DNA of 44,160 bases from the NCBI GenBank assembly GCA_012837705.1, contig DUQQ01000005.1, positions 1 to 44,160 on the forward strand. Direction: 5' to 3'. Shown one piece after another: positions 33,312-41,301 of this stretch. Origin of the DNA: Hydrogenispora sp. Lineage in GTDB: Bacteria > Bacillota > UBA4882 > UBA10575. The translations under genes and the position numbers were made by a program. Every line of letters starts with the position of its first letter. Position 1 is the stretch's first letter. The notes beneath the pieces are model-generated. The model did no database searches and had not been told where the DNA came from. It saw only the letters and a list, made by a program, of their open reading frames with translations.

Positions 33312-33370
33312 TGTTCACGCCACTTTATTTGTCAATACTGGTGTATACTGGTGGATACGGACGTGAACAA
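33312..33370 (-). promoter_or_regulatory. Promoter and composite operator of the XRE/ImmA unit
   Basis: On the minus strand TTGTTC (33370-33365), a 17-bp spacer and TATACA (33347-33342) form a good promoter. Two direct repeats ATACTGGTG (plus coordinates 33335-33343 and 33345-33353, 10-bp period) plus a partial third (ATAC at 33355) cover the -10 and spacer. Outside them lies an exact 8-bp inverted repeat, TGTTCACG (33312-33319) and CGTGAACA (33362-33369), the right arm overlapping the -35. This is a plausible binding array for the XRE protein. Confidence 0.6.
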
Positions 33371-33586
33371 CCCTTTAAAGCCGCTGGGGCTTGTTACCAC
33401 CGGGCGTTGATCGGCGTCTTACCGGACGACAGGTCGGCGTAGATTGCTATGGCTTAGTTCTTTGCGGGGAAAAATGGTTGCTGGGGTGGGTGCCTTGGTA
33501 ACCAGTATTAGGTAGCTATTTATTTAATCGTAGCATTGGCCATAAAAATTAATAGTTTTTTGCGCTTGGATTCTTCCCGGCTCTCC
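33371..33586. other. Gene-free stretch between the XRE promoter and the ahcY promoter
   Basis: No ORF with a ribosome-binding site and no clear terminator was found here. An inverted copy of the XRE-operator half-site (ACCAGTATT, 33501-33509) lies within a weak plus-strand promoter-like pair (TTGGTA 33495, TATTTA 33517). The segment 33371-33450 is GC-rich with short complementary blocks but no riboswitch consensus I recognise. Confidence 0.5.
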
Positions 33587-33615
33587 TTTTCATTTTACGT
33601 TTTATATAATATAAT
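33587..33615 (+). promoter_or_regulatory. Promoter of ahcY-mtaD
   Basis: TTTTCA (33587-33592), a 17-bp spacer and TATAAT (33610-33615) in an A/T-rich stretch about 45 nt upstream of the ahcY start. Confidence 0.6.
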
Positions 33616-33661
33616 TGGTTGATTACGGAATAAAAAGAAAGACAAGGGAAGGAGTGGTCTG

Positions 33662-34912
33662 ATGACAAACTATCAGATCCGCGATCTCAACCTGGCGGCG
33701 GCCGGGGATCAGAAGATTGAATGGGTAAGCAAACATATGCCGATTTTGAACCGGATTCGGGAGAAATATGCCACCGCCCAACCCTTTGCGGGACGCCGGG
33801 TGGCGGTTTCGGTCCATTTGGAAGCCAAAACAGCCTATCTGGCCCTTACGCTCAAAGCATTAGGAGCCGACCTTGCCGTCACGGGCAGCAATCCTTTGTC
33901 GACCCAAGACGACGTCGCCGCGGCTTTGGTGGGGAGAGGGATCCCCGTATTTGCCTGGCACGGGGCGACGGAAGAAGAGTATTGCGCGCATTTAGCCGCA
34001 ACTTTACAGCACAAACCGGAGTATATAATTGATGATGGCGGCGATCTGGTGAATCTCCTGCACACACAAAAACGGGACCTGCTGCCGTTGGTTAAAGGTG
34101 GCTGTGAGGAGACGACCACCGGAGTGCTCCGTCTCCGGGCGATGGCGGAAGCAAGAGAGTTGGCCTTTCCGATGATCGCGGTTAACGATGCCCTTTGCAA
34201 ACACCTCTTTGATAACCGCTATGGAACCGGCCAGTCAACCTGGGACGGGATCATGCGTACCACCAATCTGGTGGTAGCCGGGAAAACAGTGGTTGTTGCT
34301 GGTTATGGTTGGTGTGGACGGGGGGTCGCTTTACGGGCGAAAGGCTTGGGGGCCCGGGTTATTATATGCGAGGTTGATCCGGTTAAGGCTTTGGAAGCTT
34401 TAATGGACGGTTATATGGTGATGCCTGCTTTAGAAGCAGCCCGGATCGGTGATCTGTTTATTGCGGTGACCGGGTGTAAAGATGTCTTTGCCGAGCCCCA
34501 TTTTGCCCTGATGAAAGACGGAGCGATTTTGGCGAATGCGGGCCATTTTGATGTTGAAGTCAACAAAAAAGACCTGGCGGCGATGGCAAAGGCGGTTACC
34601 GAAGCCCGAACCAACATTACCGCTTACCATTTAAAAGACGGGCGTCGCCTCTACCTTCTGGCCGAAGGACGCTTGGTCAATCTGGCGGCTGGCGACGGCC
34701 ATCCCGCGGAAATTATGGACCTCTCTTTTGCTTTGCAGATCTTATCATTGCTGTATGTGATCGAGGCGGAGAAAGAAGGCGGGCTGGCGGCAGGAGTTTA
34801 TAACGTTCCGCAGAAAATTGATCACTTAGTAGCCCAATTGGCTTTGGAAGCCAATGGAGTAAAGATCGATACTTTATCAGCAGACCAGCAAAGGTACCTT
34901 AATAGCTGGTAA
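33662..34912 (+). CDS. ahcY: Adenosylhomocysteinase
   Basis: NAD-dependent hydrolysis of S-adenosylhomocysteine to adenosine and homocysteine, removing the inhibitor produced by methyltransferases. The 416-residue protein has SVHLEAKTAYLA, DDGGDL, the EETTTGVLRL block, the NDALCKHLFDNRYGTGQSTWDG motif region, the NAD site VVAGYGWCGRGVA, and NAGHFDVEV. The length fits the shorter bacterial/archaeal subgroup that lacks an insertion. ATG 33662 follows AAGGAGTGG. It is co-oriented with mtaD 22 nt downstream. Confidence 0.96.
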   Translation: MTNYQIRDLNLAAAGDQKIEWVSKHMPILNRIREKYATAQPFAGRRVAVSVHLEAKTAYLALTLKALGADLAVTGSNPLSTQDDVAAALVGRGIPVFAWHGATEEEYCAHLAATLQHKPEYIIDDGGDLVNLLHTQKRDLLPLVKGGCEETTTGVLRLRAMAEARELAFPMIAVNDALCKHLFDNRYGTGQSTWDGIMRTTNLVVAGKTVVVAGYGWCGRGVALRAKGLGARVIICEVDPVKALEALMDGYMVMPALEAARIGDLFIAVTGCKDVFAEPHFALMKDGAILANAGHFDVEVNKKDLAAMAKAVTEARTNITAYHLKDGRRLYLLAEGRLVNLAAGDGHPAEIMDLSFALQILSLLYVIEAEKEGGLAAGVYNVPQKIDHLVAQLALEANGVKIDTLSADQQRYLNSW

Positions 34913-34934
34913 GGTCAGATAGAAAGGAGATGGC

Positions 34935-36248
34935 ATGATGCCAGCGGAAGTTATCCACTGCGAATGGCTCCTGACCATGGCTGATGGGGCCGAGCCCATC
35001 CACGATGCCTATGTGAAGATTATTGATGATAAGATTGTCGAAGTTGGTCCTTGGCGCGAGGGAGTAGCGGACGAAGCCGATGTGGTCACAGACGCGCGGA
35101 CGAAATTGGTCATGCCCGGACTGGTCAATACCCACACCCATGCGGCGATGGTGCTTTTTCGGAGCCTGGGGGATGACTATCCCCTTTACACCTGGTTGCA
35201 GGAGAAGATTTGGCCCTTGGAAGCAAATCTAAGCGCAGAAGATGTTTATTACGGAACCAGACTGGCTATTAATGAGATGTTATGTTCGGGGACGACCACC
35301 TTTGCGGATCAGTATTTTTTCATGGATGAAGTAGCGGAAGCGGTTGCCGAATCAGGGATCCGGGCCGTGTTATCCCGCGGCATCCTTGGTTCCGACGATG
35401 AGGTCGAAACCAAGCTAGAAGAGGCGATTGAACAGGCGAAGAAGTGGAAAGGGAAGGCCGACGGGCGCGTTACGGCGATGTTGGGGCCCCATGCGCCCTA
35501 TACGTTATCACCAGCAGCCCTCCGCCAGATCATAACGGCGGCCCGGCATTATCAGCTATCTCTCCATATTCATGTATCGGAAACCCGCGATGAGCTGGAG
35601 GAGATTGGGAAAAACTACGGGAAGCGCCCCATTGCTTACCTGGTGGACCAAGGGCTTTTTTCTCGCCCGGTATTACTGGCCCACGGTGTGTGGCTGGATG
35701 AAGGGGAGATCTCATATTTAGCCAAACAAAAAGTGGCGGTGGCCCACAACCCATCCAGTAACCTAAAACTGGCCAGTGGTATTGCCCCGGTCGCGCAGTT
35801 GCAAAAGGCCGGCGTGCTGGTCAGTCTGGGGACCGACGGCGCGGCGAGCAATAACCGGCTTGATATGTTCACCGAGATGCGGACCGCCTCGCTATTACAT
35901 AAAGTGGTCAACAATGACCCCACGGTTTTACCGGCGGAGACCGCTTTAAAGATGGCGACGATCAACGGTGCCCGCGCCTTGGGCCTGGGGGATCAGATTG
36001 GCAGTTTGGAACCGGGGAAGAAGGCCGATTTAATCATGATTGATCTGGAGCAGAACCATCTGACGCCTTGTTTCAACCCGGTCTCTCTTATGGTCTATAC
36101 GGCACGTGGTAGCGATGTTTCTGCGGTGATGGTCAATGGTAAGTGGTTGGTGAAAGAGGGAAGAATCCTCGCGGAGGATGAGCAAAAGGTCCGCGTTACG
36201 GCCGCCGAGTGCGCAAGACGATTAGCCCAGCTACAACCGGGGAATTAA
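34935..36248 (+). CDS. mtaD: MTA/SAH deaminase (amidohydrolase family)
   Basis: Deaminates methylthioadenosine and/or S-adenosylhomocysteine, and adenosine in some relatives, to the inosyl forms. The 437-residue metal-dependent amidohydrolase has the HxH site (NTHTHAAMVLFRSLGDD), the distal metal ligands in HIHVSE and LAHGVW, and the GTDGAASNN motif with the metal Asp. Two ATGs follow AAAGGAGA (34935 and 34938; the second has 7-nt spacing), so the start is uncertain by one codon. Placed after ahcY, it could remove adenosine or SAH and pull AhcY forward; the true substrate range cannot be read from the sequence. Confidence 0.9.
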   Translation: MMPAEVIHCEWLLTMADGAEPIHDAYVKIIDDKIVEVGPWREGVADEADVVTDARTKLVMPGLVNTHTHAAMVLFRSLGDDYPLYTWLQEKIWPLEANLSAEDVYYGTRLAINEMLCSGTTTFADQYFFMDEVAEAVAESGIRAVLSRGILGSDDEVETKLEEAIEQAKKWKGKADGRVTAMLGPHAPYTLSPAALRQIITAARHYQLSLHIHVSETRDELEEIGKNYGKRPIAYLVDQGLFSRPVLLAHGVWLDEGEISYLAKQKVAVAHNPSSNLKLASGIAPVAQLQKAGVLVSLGTDGAASNNRLDMFTEMRTASLLHKVVNNDPTVLPAETALKMATINGARALGLGDQIGSLEPGKKADLIMIDLEQNHLTPCFNPVSLMVYTARGSDVSAVMVNGKWLVKEGRILAEDEQKVRVTAAECARRLAQLQPGN

Positions 36249-36342
36249 GGTAAACCAGACGAAAAACGGAGGAAAAAGAGGTAAAAACGACATAGAGGAA
36301 AAAAACAAGCCTTAAACCCCTAATTATGGGTTGGAAACTAAA

Positions 36343-36371
36343 TTGCGGATTCGATGCCAATCTGATATCAT
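36343..36371 (+). promoter_or_regulatory. Possible promoter of the candidate RNA
   Basis: TTGCGG (36343-36348), a 17-bp spacer and TATCAT (36366-36371). The -10 is good and the -35 is weak (first three bases match). Confidence 0.4.
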
Positions 36372-36375
36372 CTAA

Positions 36376-36560
36376 GTACAAACTCTTGGCAGATCCGTTT
36401 TGCCAAAGGGTTTGCAGAGCGTCATTCCGACGCTAGGCGCCAGCTGAGGGGTGAGGCTCGCCCTGCCTCTGACCACGCCGGCAGTCGGGGTAGGTGATTT
36501 TCTCGGTAACTCTAAAGGTTGCAATTCATTAGCCACCACATGGTGGCGCTTTTTTTTTGT
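36376..36560 (+). ncRNA. Candidate structured RNA or leader RNA ending in a strong terminator
   Basis: About 180 nt with no ORF but several nested hairpins: TTGGCA/TGCCAA (36386-36406), AGCGTC/GACGCT (36418-36434), and a tiered stem from GGCG (36436) to CGCC (36479) containing GAGG/CCTC and GGGTG/CGCCC. It ends with an intrinsic terminator, GCCACC ACAT GGTGGC plus a nine-T run (36532-36558). The next gene, the BaiN-like flavoprotein, starts 100 nt later. It could be a small RNA or a riboswitch-type attenuator. The short GGTGAGGCTC and GGTGATTTT strings recall the M-box, but its other conserved parts are missing. Confidence 0.5.
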
Positions 36561-36658
36561 CCAAAGCGGTTCTCGTTTTTTTTCGTATCAATGGTGGTAA
36601 AATGTAAGAGAAGTGGTTATACGGGGCGATGATCTTAAAGAAATGGGGAGGAAACGGT

Positions 36659-37882
36659 ATGGCTACGGATGGGGTTATTGTCATCGGGGGTGGACCGGCG
36701 GGCATGATGGCTGCGGGTACCGCCGGGCGTCGGGGCCGCCCGGTGCTTCTAGTAGAGAAAAACAAACGGCTGGGCCGGAAACTCTTAATTACCGGGAAAG
36801 GCCGGTGCAATCTGACCAACATGACCGATCTGGAGGGGTTGATTGCCAACATCCCGGGGAACGGGAAGTTTTTATACAGTGCGTTTCACCGTTTCTCGAA
36901 CCAGGATGTGATCGCCTTTTTCCAGGAATGGGGTCTTCCCACCAAGGTGGAACGGGGCGGCCGGGTCTTTCCCGCTTCTGATCGTGCCAGCGATGTCTTG
37001 GCGGCTTTAGAAAAGTTTTTAACCCATTCGCGTGTCCAGATCAAGACTGGTGCTGTGGCGGCGGTTTTGGTGGAAGAAGGACGGGTGTGTGGTGTAAAGC
37101 TGGATCATGGCGAGACGCTAGTGGCCGACAGTGTCATTATTGCCACCGGCGGCTGCTCCTACCCCCTAACCGGTTCGACCGGTGACGGTTACCGGTTGGC
37201 CGCGGCGTTGGGCCATACTATTACCCCTTTGAAACCGGCGTTGGTCCCGCTGGAAGCGGCCACCCCCTGGGTCCGGGAGGTGCAGGGCCTTTCCTTGAAG
37301 AACGTGGCCATCAAGGTCCTATCCAAGGAAGGAAAGACCATCTACACCGACTTTGGCGAAATGCTCTTTACCCATTTCGGGGTCTCCGGGCCAATTGTGC
37401 TTTCGGCCAGTACCCATCTGGAGTCCGCGACCCATTACCGTCTAGTTATTGATCTGAAACCAGCGCTCACTCCCGAGCAATTGGACCTACGCCTGCAACG
37501 GGATTTTGCGAAATACGCCCGGAAGCATTTCCGTAATGCCCTTGGTGACCTCCTGCCGCGCGCCTTGGTTCCGGTGATCGTTGCGTTGGTCGGGATCCCG
37601 CCCGACAAACCGGTCAACCAAATTACCCGGGCTGAACGGGAACGGCTGGGGGTGCTTCTGAAAGGCTTAGAAGTGGAGATTACCGGATTACGGCCACTTA
37701 CAGAGGCGATCGTCACTGCCGGTGGCGTAACGGTTAAAGAGATCAATCCGGCGACCATGGAATCAAAGCTCGTCAAGGGCCTTTATTTTGCCGGCGAAGT
37801 GATCGATGTGAACGCCTATACCGGCGGCTTTAATCTGCAGATTGCCTTTTCCACCGGCTACTTGGCCGGTAGTAGTTGTTAA
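36659..37882 (+). CDS. BaiN/HI0933-family flavoprotein oxidoreductase
   Basis: A 407-residue FAD-binding protein. The N-terminal dinucleotide motif is IVIGGGPAGMMAAGTA, followed by the family signature KLLITGKGRCNLTN; the middle has GRVFPASDRASDVL and ATGGCSYPLTGSTGDGY, and the C-terminus ITGLRPLTEAIVTAGGV and FAGEVIDVNAYTGGFNLQ. This family includes BaiN, implicated in bile-acid reduction in Clostridium scindens, but most members have no known substrate. ATG 36659 with GGGGAGG 7 nt upstream was chosen over the in-frame 36629. Confidence 0.9.
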   Translation: MATDGVIVIGGGPAGMMAAGTAGRRGRPVLLVEKNKRLGRKLLITGKGRCNLTNMTDLEGLIANIPGNGKFLYSAFHRFSNQDVIAFFQEWGLPTKVERGGRVFPASDRASDVLAALEKFLTHSRVQIKTGAVAAVLVEEGRVCGVKLDHGETLVADSVIIATGGCSYPLTGSTGDGYRLAAALGHTITPLKPALVPLEAATPWVREVQGLSLKNVAIKVLSKEGKTIYTDFGEMLFTHFGVSGPIVLSASTHLESATHYRLVIDLKPALTPEQLDLRLQRDFAKYARKHFRNALGDLLPRALVPVIVALVGIPPDKPVNQITRAERERLGVLLKGLEVEITGLRPLTEAIVTAGGVTVKEINPATMESKLVKGLYFAGEVIDVNAYTGGFNLQIAFSTGYLAGSSC

Positions 37883-37987
37883 AGGCGATCCGTTTCAAAA
37901 ACAATGAAAAAGGTTGGTTCGAATATATATTTGGCGCAAAATGGACATAGCGTGGGGAAAAAAAAGGAATAGGGGAGGTAAAAAAGG

Positions 37988-38037
37988 TCGACAAAACAAT
38001 ATATGGGGGTTATAATAAGTAGGACCACAAAATATAG
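37988..38037 (+). promoter_or_regulatory. nrdR promoter flanked by two NrdR boxes
   Basis: TCGACA (37988-37993), a 17-bp spacer and TATAAT (38011-38016). CAATATATGG (37997-38006) lies in the spacer and CAAAATATAG (38028-38037) lies after the -10; each matches the NrdR-box core (CWATATATWG) at 9 of 10. The boxes start 31 bp apart, three helical turns, the spacing known for cooperative NrdR pairs. Confidence 0.75.
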
Positions 38038-38078
38038 GGGTGGATGCTGACTGGAGCTCGGGATAAGGGGGGTAAAAA

Positions 38079-38546
38079 GTGCGTTGTCCTTTTTGCCATC
38101 AACTCGAAAGTAAGGTAGTTGACTCCCGCTCTTCCGAAGAAGGGCTGGCGATTCGACGGCGACGGGAGTGTTTGGCTTGTGAACGCCGGTTTACGACCTA
38201 TGAACGCATTGAAGAAGAGCCCTTAATTATTATCAAAAAGGACGGACGACGGGAGCCCTTTAAGCGGGAGAAGATCATCAACGGACTGCGTAAAGCCTGT
38301 GAAAAGCGGCCGTTATCCTTCGAAACCTTCGAAAAGATTGCCGATGAAGTCGAACAAGCAATCCGGAAGCGGAATGAGACCGAAACGCCAAGCACCGTGA
38401 TTGGCGAACTGATTATGGAGCGGTTGAAAGAGATCGATGAAGTGGCTTATGTCCGTTTTGCTTCGGTTTATCGGCAATTTAAAGATCTGGATATCTTCAT
38501 GCGCGAGCTCGAGCACCTCCTCGGAGCGAAGAAAAAACAGGAATAG
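38079..38546 (+). CDS. nrdR: Transcriptional repressor NrdR
   Basis: ATP/dATP-sensing repressor of ribonucleotide reductase genes. The 155-residue protein has an N-terminal zinc ribbon (CPFC ... CLACERRF) and an ATP-cone (IIKKDGRREPFKREKIINGL to the VRFASVYRQFKDLDIF end block). The start is GTG 38079, 5 nt after AAGGGGGGT, giving the invariant MRCPFC opening. The two boxes upstream point to autorepression, and nrdD follows after 14 nt. Confidence 0.96.
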   Translation: MRCPFCHQLESKVVDSRSSEEGLAIRRRRECLACERRFTTYERIEEEPLIIIKKDGRREPFKREKIINGLRKACEKRPLSFETFEKIADEVEQAIRKRNETETPSTVIGELIMERLKEIDEVAYVRFASVYRQFKDLDIFMRELEHLLGAKKKQE

Positions 38547-38560
38547 CGGGTGATTTTGAG

Positions 38561-40663
38561 ATGGCGAAAGTCCAGGAAGAATTGGAAAAAGATTTGGGGA
38601 ATGTCCGGTTAGTTCAATTCCGCAACCCGACCGCACCTCCGGAACGGATCTTTCGTTCGGTTCAGAAACGGGATGGGCGGATTGTGCCCTTCGAGATCAG
38701 TAAGATCACCGAGGCGATCTTTAAAGCGGCGCGGGCGGTTGGTGGCGAAGACAAGCAACTGGCGGAAGAACTGGCGCAGGTTGTCGTGAAATATGTGGCC
38801 AAAACCAAAACAGCCGGGATTCCTACCGTGGAAGAAGTGCAGGATGCGGTCGAAAAGGTTTTGATCGAAACCGGACATGCCAAAACGGCCAAGGCCTATA
38901 TTCTTTACCGGGACCGCAGAACACGCTTGCGCGAGACCAAGTCCGAACTGATGGATGTGGTGGAAGAGATCCTTGTGGAAACGAGCCGGGAAAACGCCAA
39001 TGTCAGCAATTCGCCATCGGCGAAGATGTTACAGATTGCTTCCGCGGCCAGTAAAAAGTATTACCTTTACCGTTTAATTCCAGAGGAGTTTTCTGAAGCA
39101 CATATTAAGGGCGATATCCACATTCATGACCTGGATTTCTACGGCAAGACCTTAACCTGTATTCAGATTCCTTTGGGCCGACTACTTACGGAGGGTTTTA
39201 ATACCGGCCACGGTTATATCCGGCCCCCGAAGCGGATTGCTTCAGCTGCCGCGCTAGCCGCGATTATTCTGCAAAGTTCGCAGAACGATATGCACGGCGG
39301 CCAATCCTTTGCCTTTTTCGACCGCGATATGGCGCCGTTTGTCCAGGGTAGCTCCGAAGATGAGGTCTACCAGGCGATGGAAGCGCTGATCTATAATTTA
39401 AACTCGATGCACAGCCGGGCGGGGGCACAGGTCCCGTTTAGCAGCATAAACCTGGGGACCGATACTTCTCCAGAGGGTCGGTTGGTCACCCGTTCACTGC
39501 TGTTGGCCCACGAAAGAGGGTTGGGACGGGGCGAGACGCCGATCTTCCCCAACATTCTGTTCCGTTTGAAGAAAGGGATCAACTTTGATCCGGGCGATCC
39601 CAACTATGACCTCTTCCAACTGGCGATGCGGGTGGCGGCGCAACGGTTGAATCCCACTTTCAGCTTTATGGATTCGTCATTCAACGCCCAGTATGGGACG
39701 GAGGTAGCCTATATGGGCTGCCGGACCCGGGTGATTGCCAACCGTCATGGGGCGGAAGTCTCCACCGGACGGGGGAACCTTTCGTTTACCACGATCAATC
39801 TTCCCCGGATTGCCATTAAAGCCCAGGGTAATCTGGAGTCCTTCTATAACGAGCTGGACCGGATTATTGTGCTGACCTGCCGTCAACTTTACCACCGCTA
39901 TCGGGTCCAAAGCAAACTAAAAGTTAAGGACATGCCGTTCCTAATGGGACAACACCTTTACCTTGATGCCGAAAAGCTTAAACCGGAAGATCCGATCGGC
40001 CCGGTGATTAAGCATGGGACCCTTTCTGTTGGTTTTATTGGACTGGCCGAAACCTTAACGGCGCTGCTCGGCGTGAACCACGGGGAAGACCTTGGTGCCC
40101 AACAGCTAGGCCTGGAGATTGTCAGTCATATGCGCCAGCGGATCGATGAGATGGCCGAGGAGTATGATCTGAACTATACTTTACTGGCCACCCCGGCCGA
40201 AGGGCTTTCCGGACGGTTTGTCGGGATCGACCGCAAAGCATACGGTGTGATCCCCGGAGTTACCGATAAAGAGTACTACACGAATAGTTTCCATATCCCG
40301 GTCGAACAGGAGATCAGCTGTTATGACAAGATTAACCTGGAGGGCCCCTACCACCGCTTCACCAATGCGGGGCACATCAGCTATGTGGAGTTTGACGCTC
40401 CGCCCGTGGATAACATGGAAGCTTTTGAGAAGATCATCCGGCACATGGCGGCGGCCGATCTCGGCTACGCCGGGATTAACTTCCCCATTGATGAGTGCTT
40501 GGTCTGTGGCAACCGGGGGATCTTTGAAGCGGAATGCCCTTCCTGTCAGTCGGCGGAGATCCGGAGAGTACGCCGGATTACGGGGTATTTGTCCACCGTT
40601 AACCGGTTCAATGACGCGAAAAAGGCGGAACTGAAAGGACGTAAATCCCATTTTAAAATGTAA
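38561..40663 (+). CDS. nrdD: Anaerobic ribonucleoside-triphosphate reductase (class III)
   Basis: Glycyl-radical enzyme that makes dNTPs without oxygen. The 700-residue protein has an N-terminal ATP-cone (about 30-125, SVQKRDGRIVPFEISKI) for allosteric control, the NrdD barrel with GDIHIHDLDFY, NDMHGGQSFAFFD and CRTRVIANRHG, a zinc site (CLVCGNRG ... CPSC), and the C-terminal radical region RRITGYLSTVNRFNDAKKAE with the radical-bearing Gly. It needs the activase NrdG, which is not encoded in the window. It is probably in one operon with nrdR. No hairpin follows it before the tRNA promoter. Confidence 0.96.
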   Translation: MAKVQEELEKDLGNVRLVQFRNPTAPPERIFRSVQKRDGRIVPFEISKITEAIFKAARAVGGEDKQLAEELAQVVVKYVAKTKTAGIPTVEEVQDAVEKVLIETGHAKTAKAYILYRDRRTRLRETKSELMDVVEEILVETSRENANVSNSPSAKMLQIASAASKKYYLYRLIPEEFSEAHIKGDIHIHDLDFYGKTLTCIQIPLGRLLTEGFNTGHGYIRPPKRIASAAALAAIILQSSQNDMHGGQSFAFFDRDMAPFVQGSSEDEVYQAMEALIYNLNSMHSRAGAQVPFSSINLGTDTSPEGRLVTRSLLLAHERGLGRGETPIFPNILFRLKKGINFDPGDPNYDLFQLAMRVAAQRLNPTFSFMDSSFNAQYGTEVAYMGCRTRVIANRHGAEVSTGRGNLSFTTINLPRIAIKAQGNLESFYNELDRIIVLTCRQLYHRYRVQSKLKVKDMPFLMGQHLYLDAEKLKPEDPIGPVIKHGTLSVGFIGLAETLTALLGVNHGEDLGAQQLGLEIVSHMRQRIDEMAEEYDLNYTLLATPAEGLSGRFVGIDRKAYGVIPGVTDKEYYTNSFHIPVEQEISCYDKINLEGPYHRFTNAGHISYVEFDAPPVDNMEAFEKIIRHMAAADLGYAGINFPIDECLVCGNRGIFEAECPSCQSAEIRRVRRITGYLSTVNRFNDAKKAELKGRKSHFKM

Positions 40664-40695
40664 TCGCTTTTTGCGTTTATTATGCGGCTTGGCTC

Positions 40696-40724
40696 TTGCA
40701 GGGCTATTCAATTTGTGCTATAAT
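40696..40724 (+). promoter_or_regulatory. Promoter of tRNA-Thr
   Basis: TTGCAG (40696-40701), a 17-bp spacer and consensus TATAAT (40719-40724), 24 nt before the tRNA. Confidence 0.8.
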
Positions 40725-40747
40725 CAATTATTGTTAGGATAAATAAA

Positions 40748-40823
40748 GCCAGCGTAGCTCAATTGGCAGAGCAGCTGACTTGTAATCAGCAGGTTATCGG
40801 TTCAAGTCCGATCGCTGGCTCCA
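40748..40823 (+). tRNA. tRNA-Thr (anticodon UGU)
   Basis: A 76-nt cloverleaf: acceptor stem GCCAGCG/CGCTGGC, D-loop region AGCTCAATTGGCAGAGC, anticodon stem GCTGA/TCAGC with loop CTTGTAA (anticodon TGT, reading ACA), T-loop GGTTCAAGTCC, discriminator T and an encoded CCA. It has its own promoter and terminator. Confidence 0.97.
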
Positions 40824-40836
40824 TTATGAAAGATAA

Positions 40837-40868
40837 AAGGTTTCCGGAAACGGAAACCTTCTTTTTTT
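40837..40868 (+). terminator. Intrinsic terminator of tRNA-Thr
   Basis: AAGGTTTCC/GGAAACCTT with a 6-nt loop, followed by CTTTTTTT. Its T run abuts the first base of the intron remnant. Confidence 0.93.
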
Positions 40869-41126
40869 GTGCGCCCAGCATGGGCGCGATCTAAGCGGTG
40901 AAAGTTTGTAGTCCGCCCTGGTAGTGGGAAGGACATTGCTGAACACCAAGGGTGTCCACCGCGAGGTCTCAAGGACAGGCGGAAACAGCGTATGAAGTTC
41001 GGTTGAAATAAGATTTATCGTGAGACGTCAGCAGAAGACAAAACTTTGGAACCGCCGTATATCGAACGGTACGTACGGTAGTGTGGGAGGTCGGCTATTC
41101 AACTAATGGGTAGTCTCCTACCCGAT
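40869..41126 (+). mobile_element. Truncated, ORF-less group IIC intron remnant
   Basis: The 5' end GTGCGCCCAGCATGGGCGCG and the following AAGGGTGTCC and CGCGAGGT blocks match the start of domain I of bacterial group II introns. At the 3' end, domain V (41050-41082, with GGAACCGCCGTAT ... CGAACGGTACGTACGGT) and a domain VI stem ending CTCCTACCCGAT (end about 41126) are clear. Only 258 nt lie between, versus ~600 nt for the ribozyme plus a maturase gene, so much of domains I-IV and the ORF are deleted. A C-A mismatch (41053/41080) sits at the catalytic triad. Insertion right after a terminator T run is the known group IIC preference. Confidence 0.85.
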
Positions 41127-41301
41127 TCCCTTTCTCTCCCCTACCCCGGGAAAACTTTGCGAATAATTTGGTTTGTTAGGCTCTTTTTCGACTACTTCTT
41201 GGGTTTTCTCTCCTTTGCCGCCCGTATATAAAGGGGGAGATCGTGAAATTGAACAGAAAGGTCAGGGTAAAGCAAAAGCAGTTTAATGTGACGAGTAAAC
41301 A
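41127..41301. other. Gene-free segment between the intron remnant and the convergent ABC operon
   Basis: A/T-rich and pyrimidine-rich sequence with no ORF that has both a plausible start and a family resemblance. A short plus-strand open frame from about 41243 runs through the terminator and is taken as chance. Confidence 0.5.

Noticed and set aside
33371-33586. SAM or SAH riboswitch in front of ahcY
   Set aside because: No S-box, SAM-II or SAH consensus could be found, and the best ahcY promoter lies downstream of this segment.
36418-36510. M-box (magnesium riboswitch), from GGTGAGGCTC and GGTGATTTT strings
   Set aside because: The other invariant M-box parts (for example ACGCTGCTGCCC and GACGCCAATGGGTCAACAG) are missing and no magnesium transporter follows.
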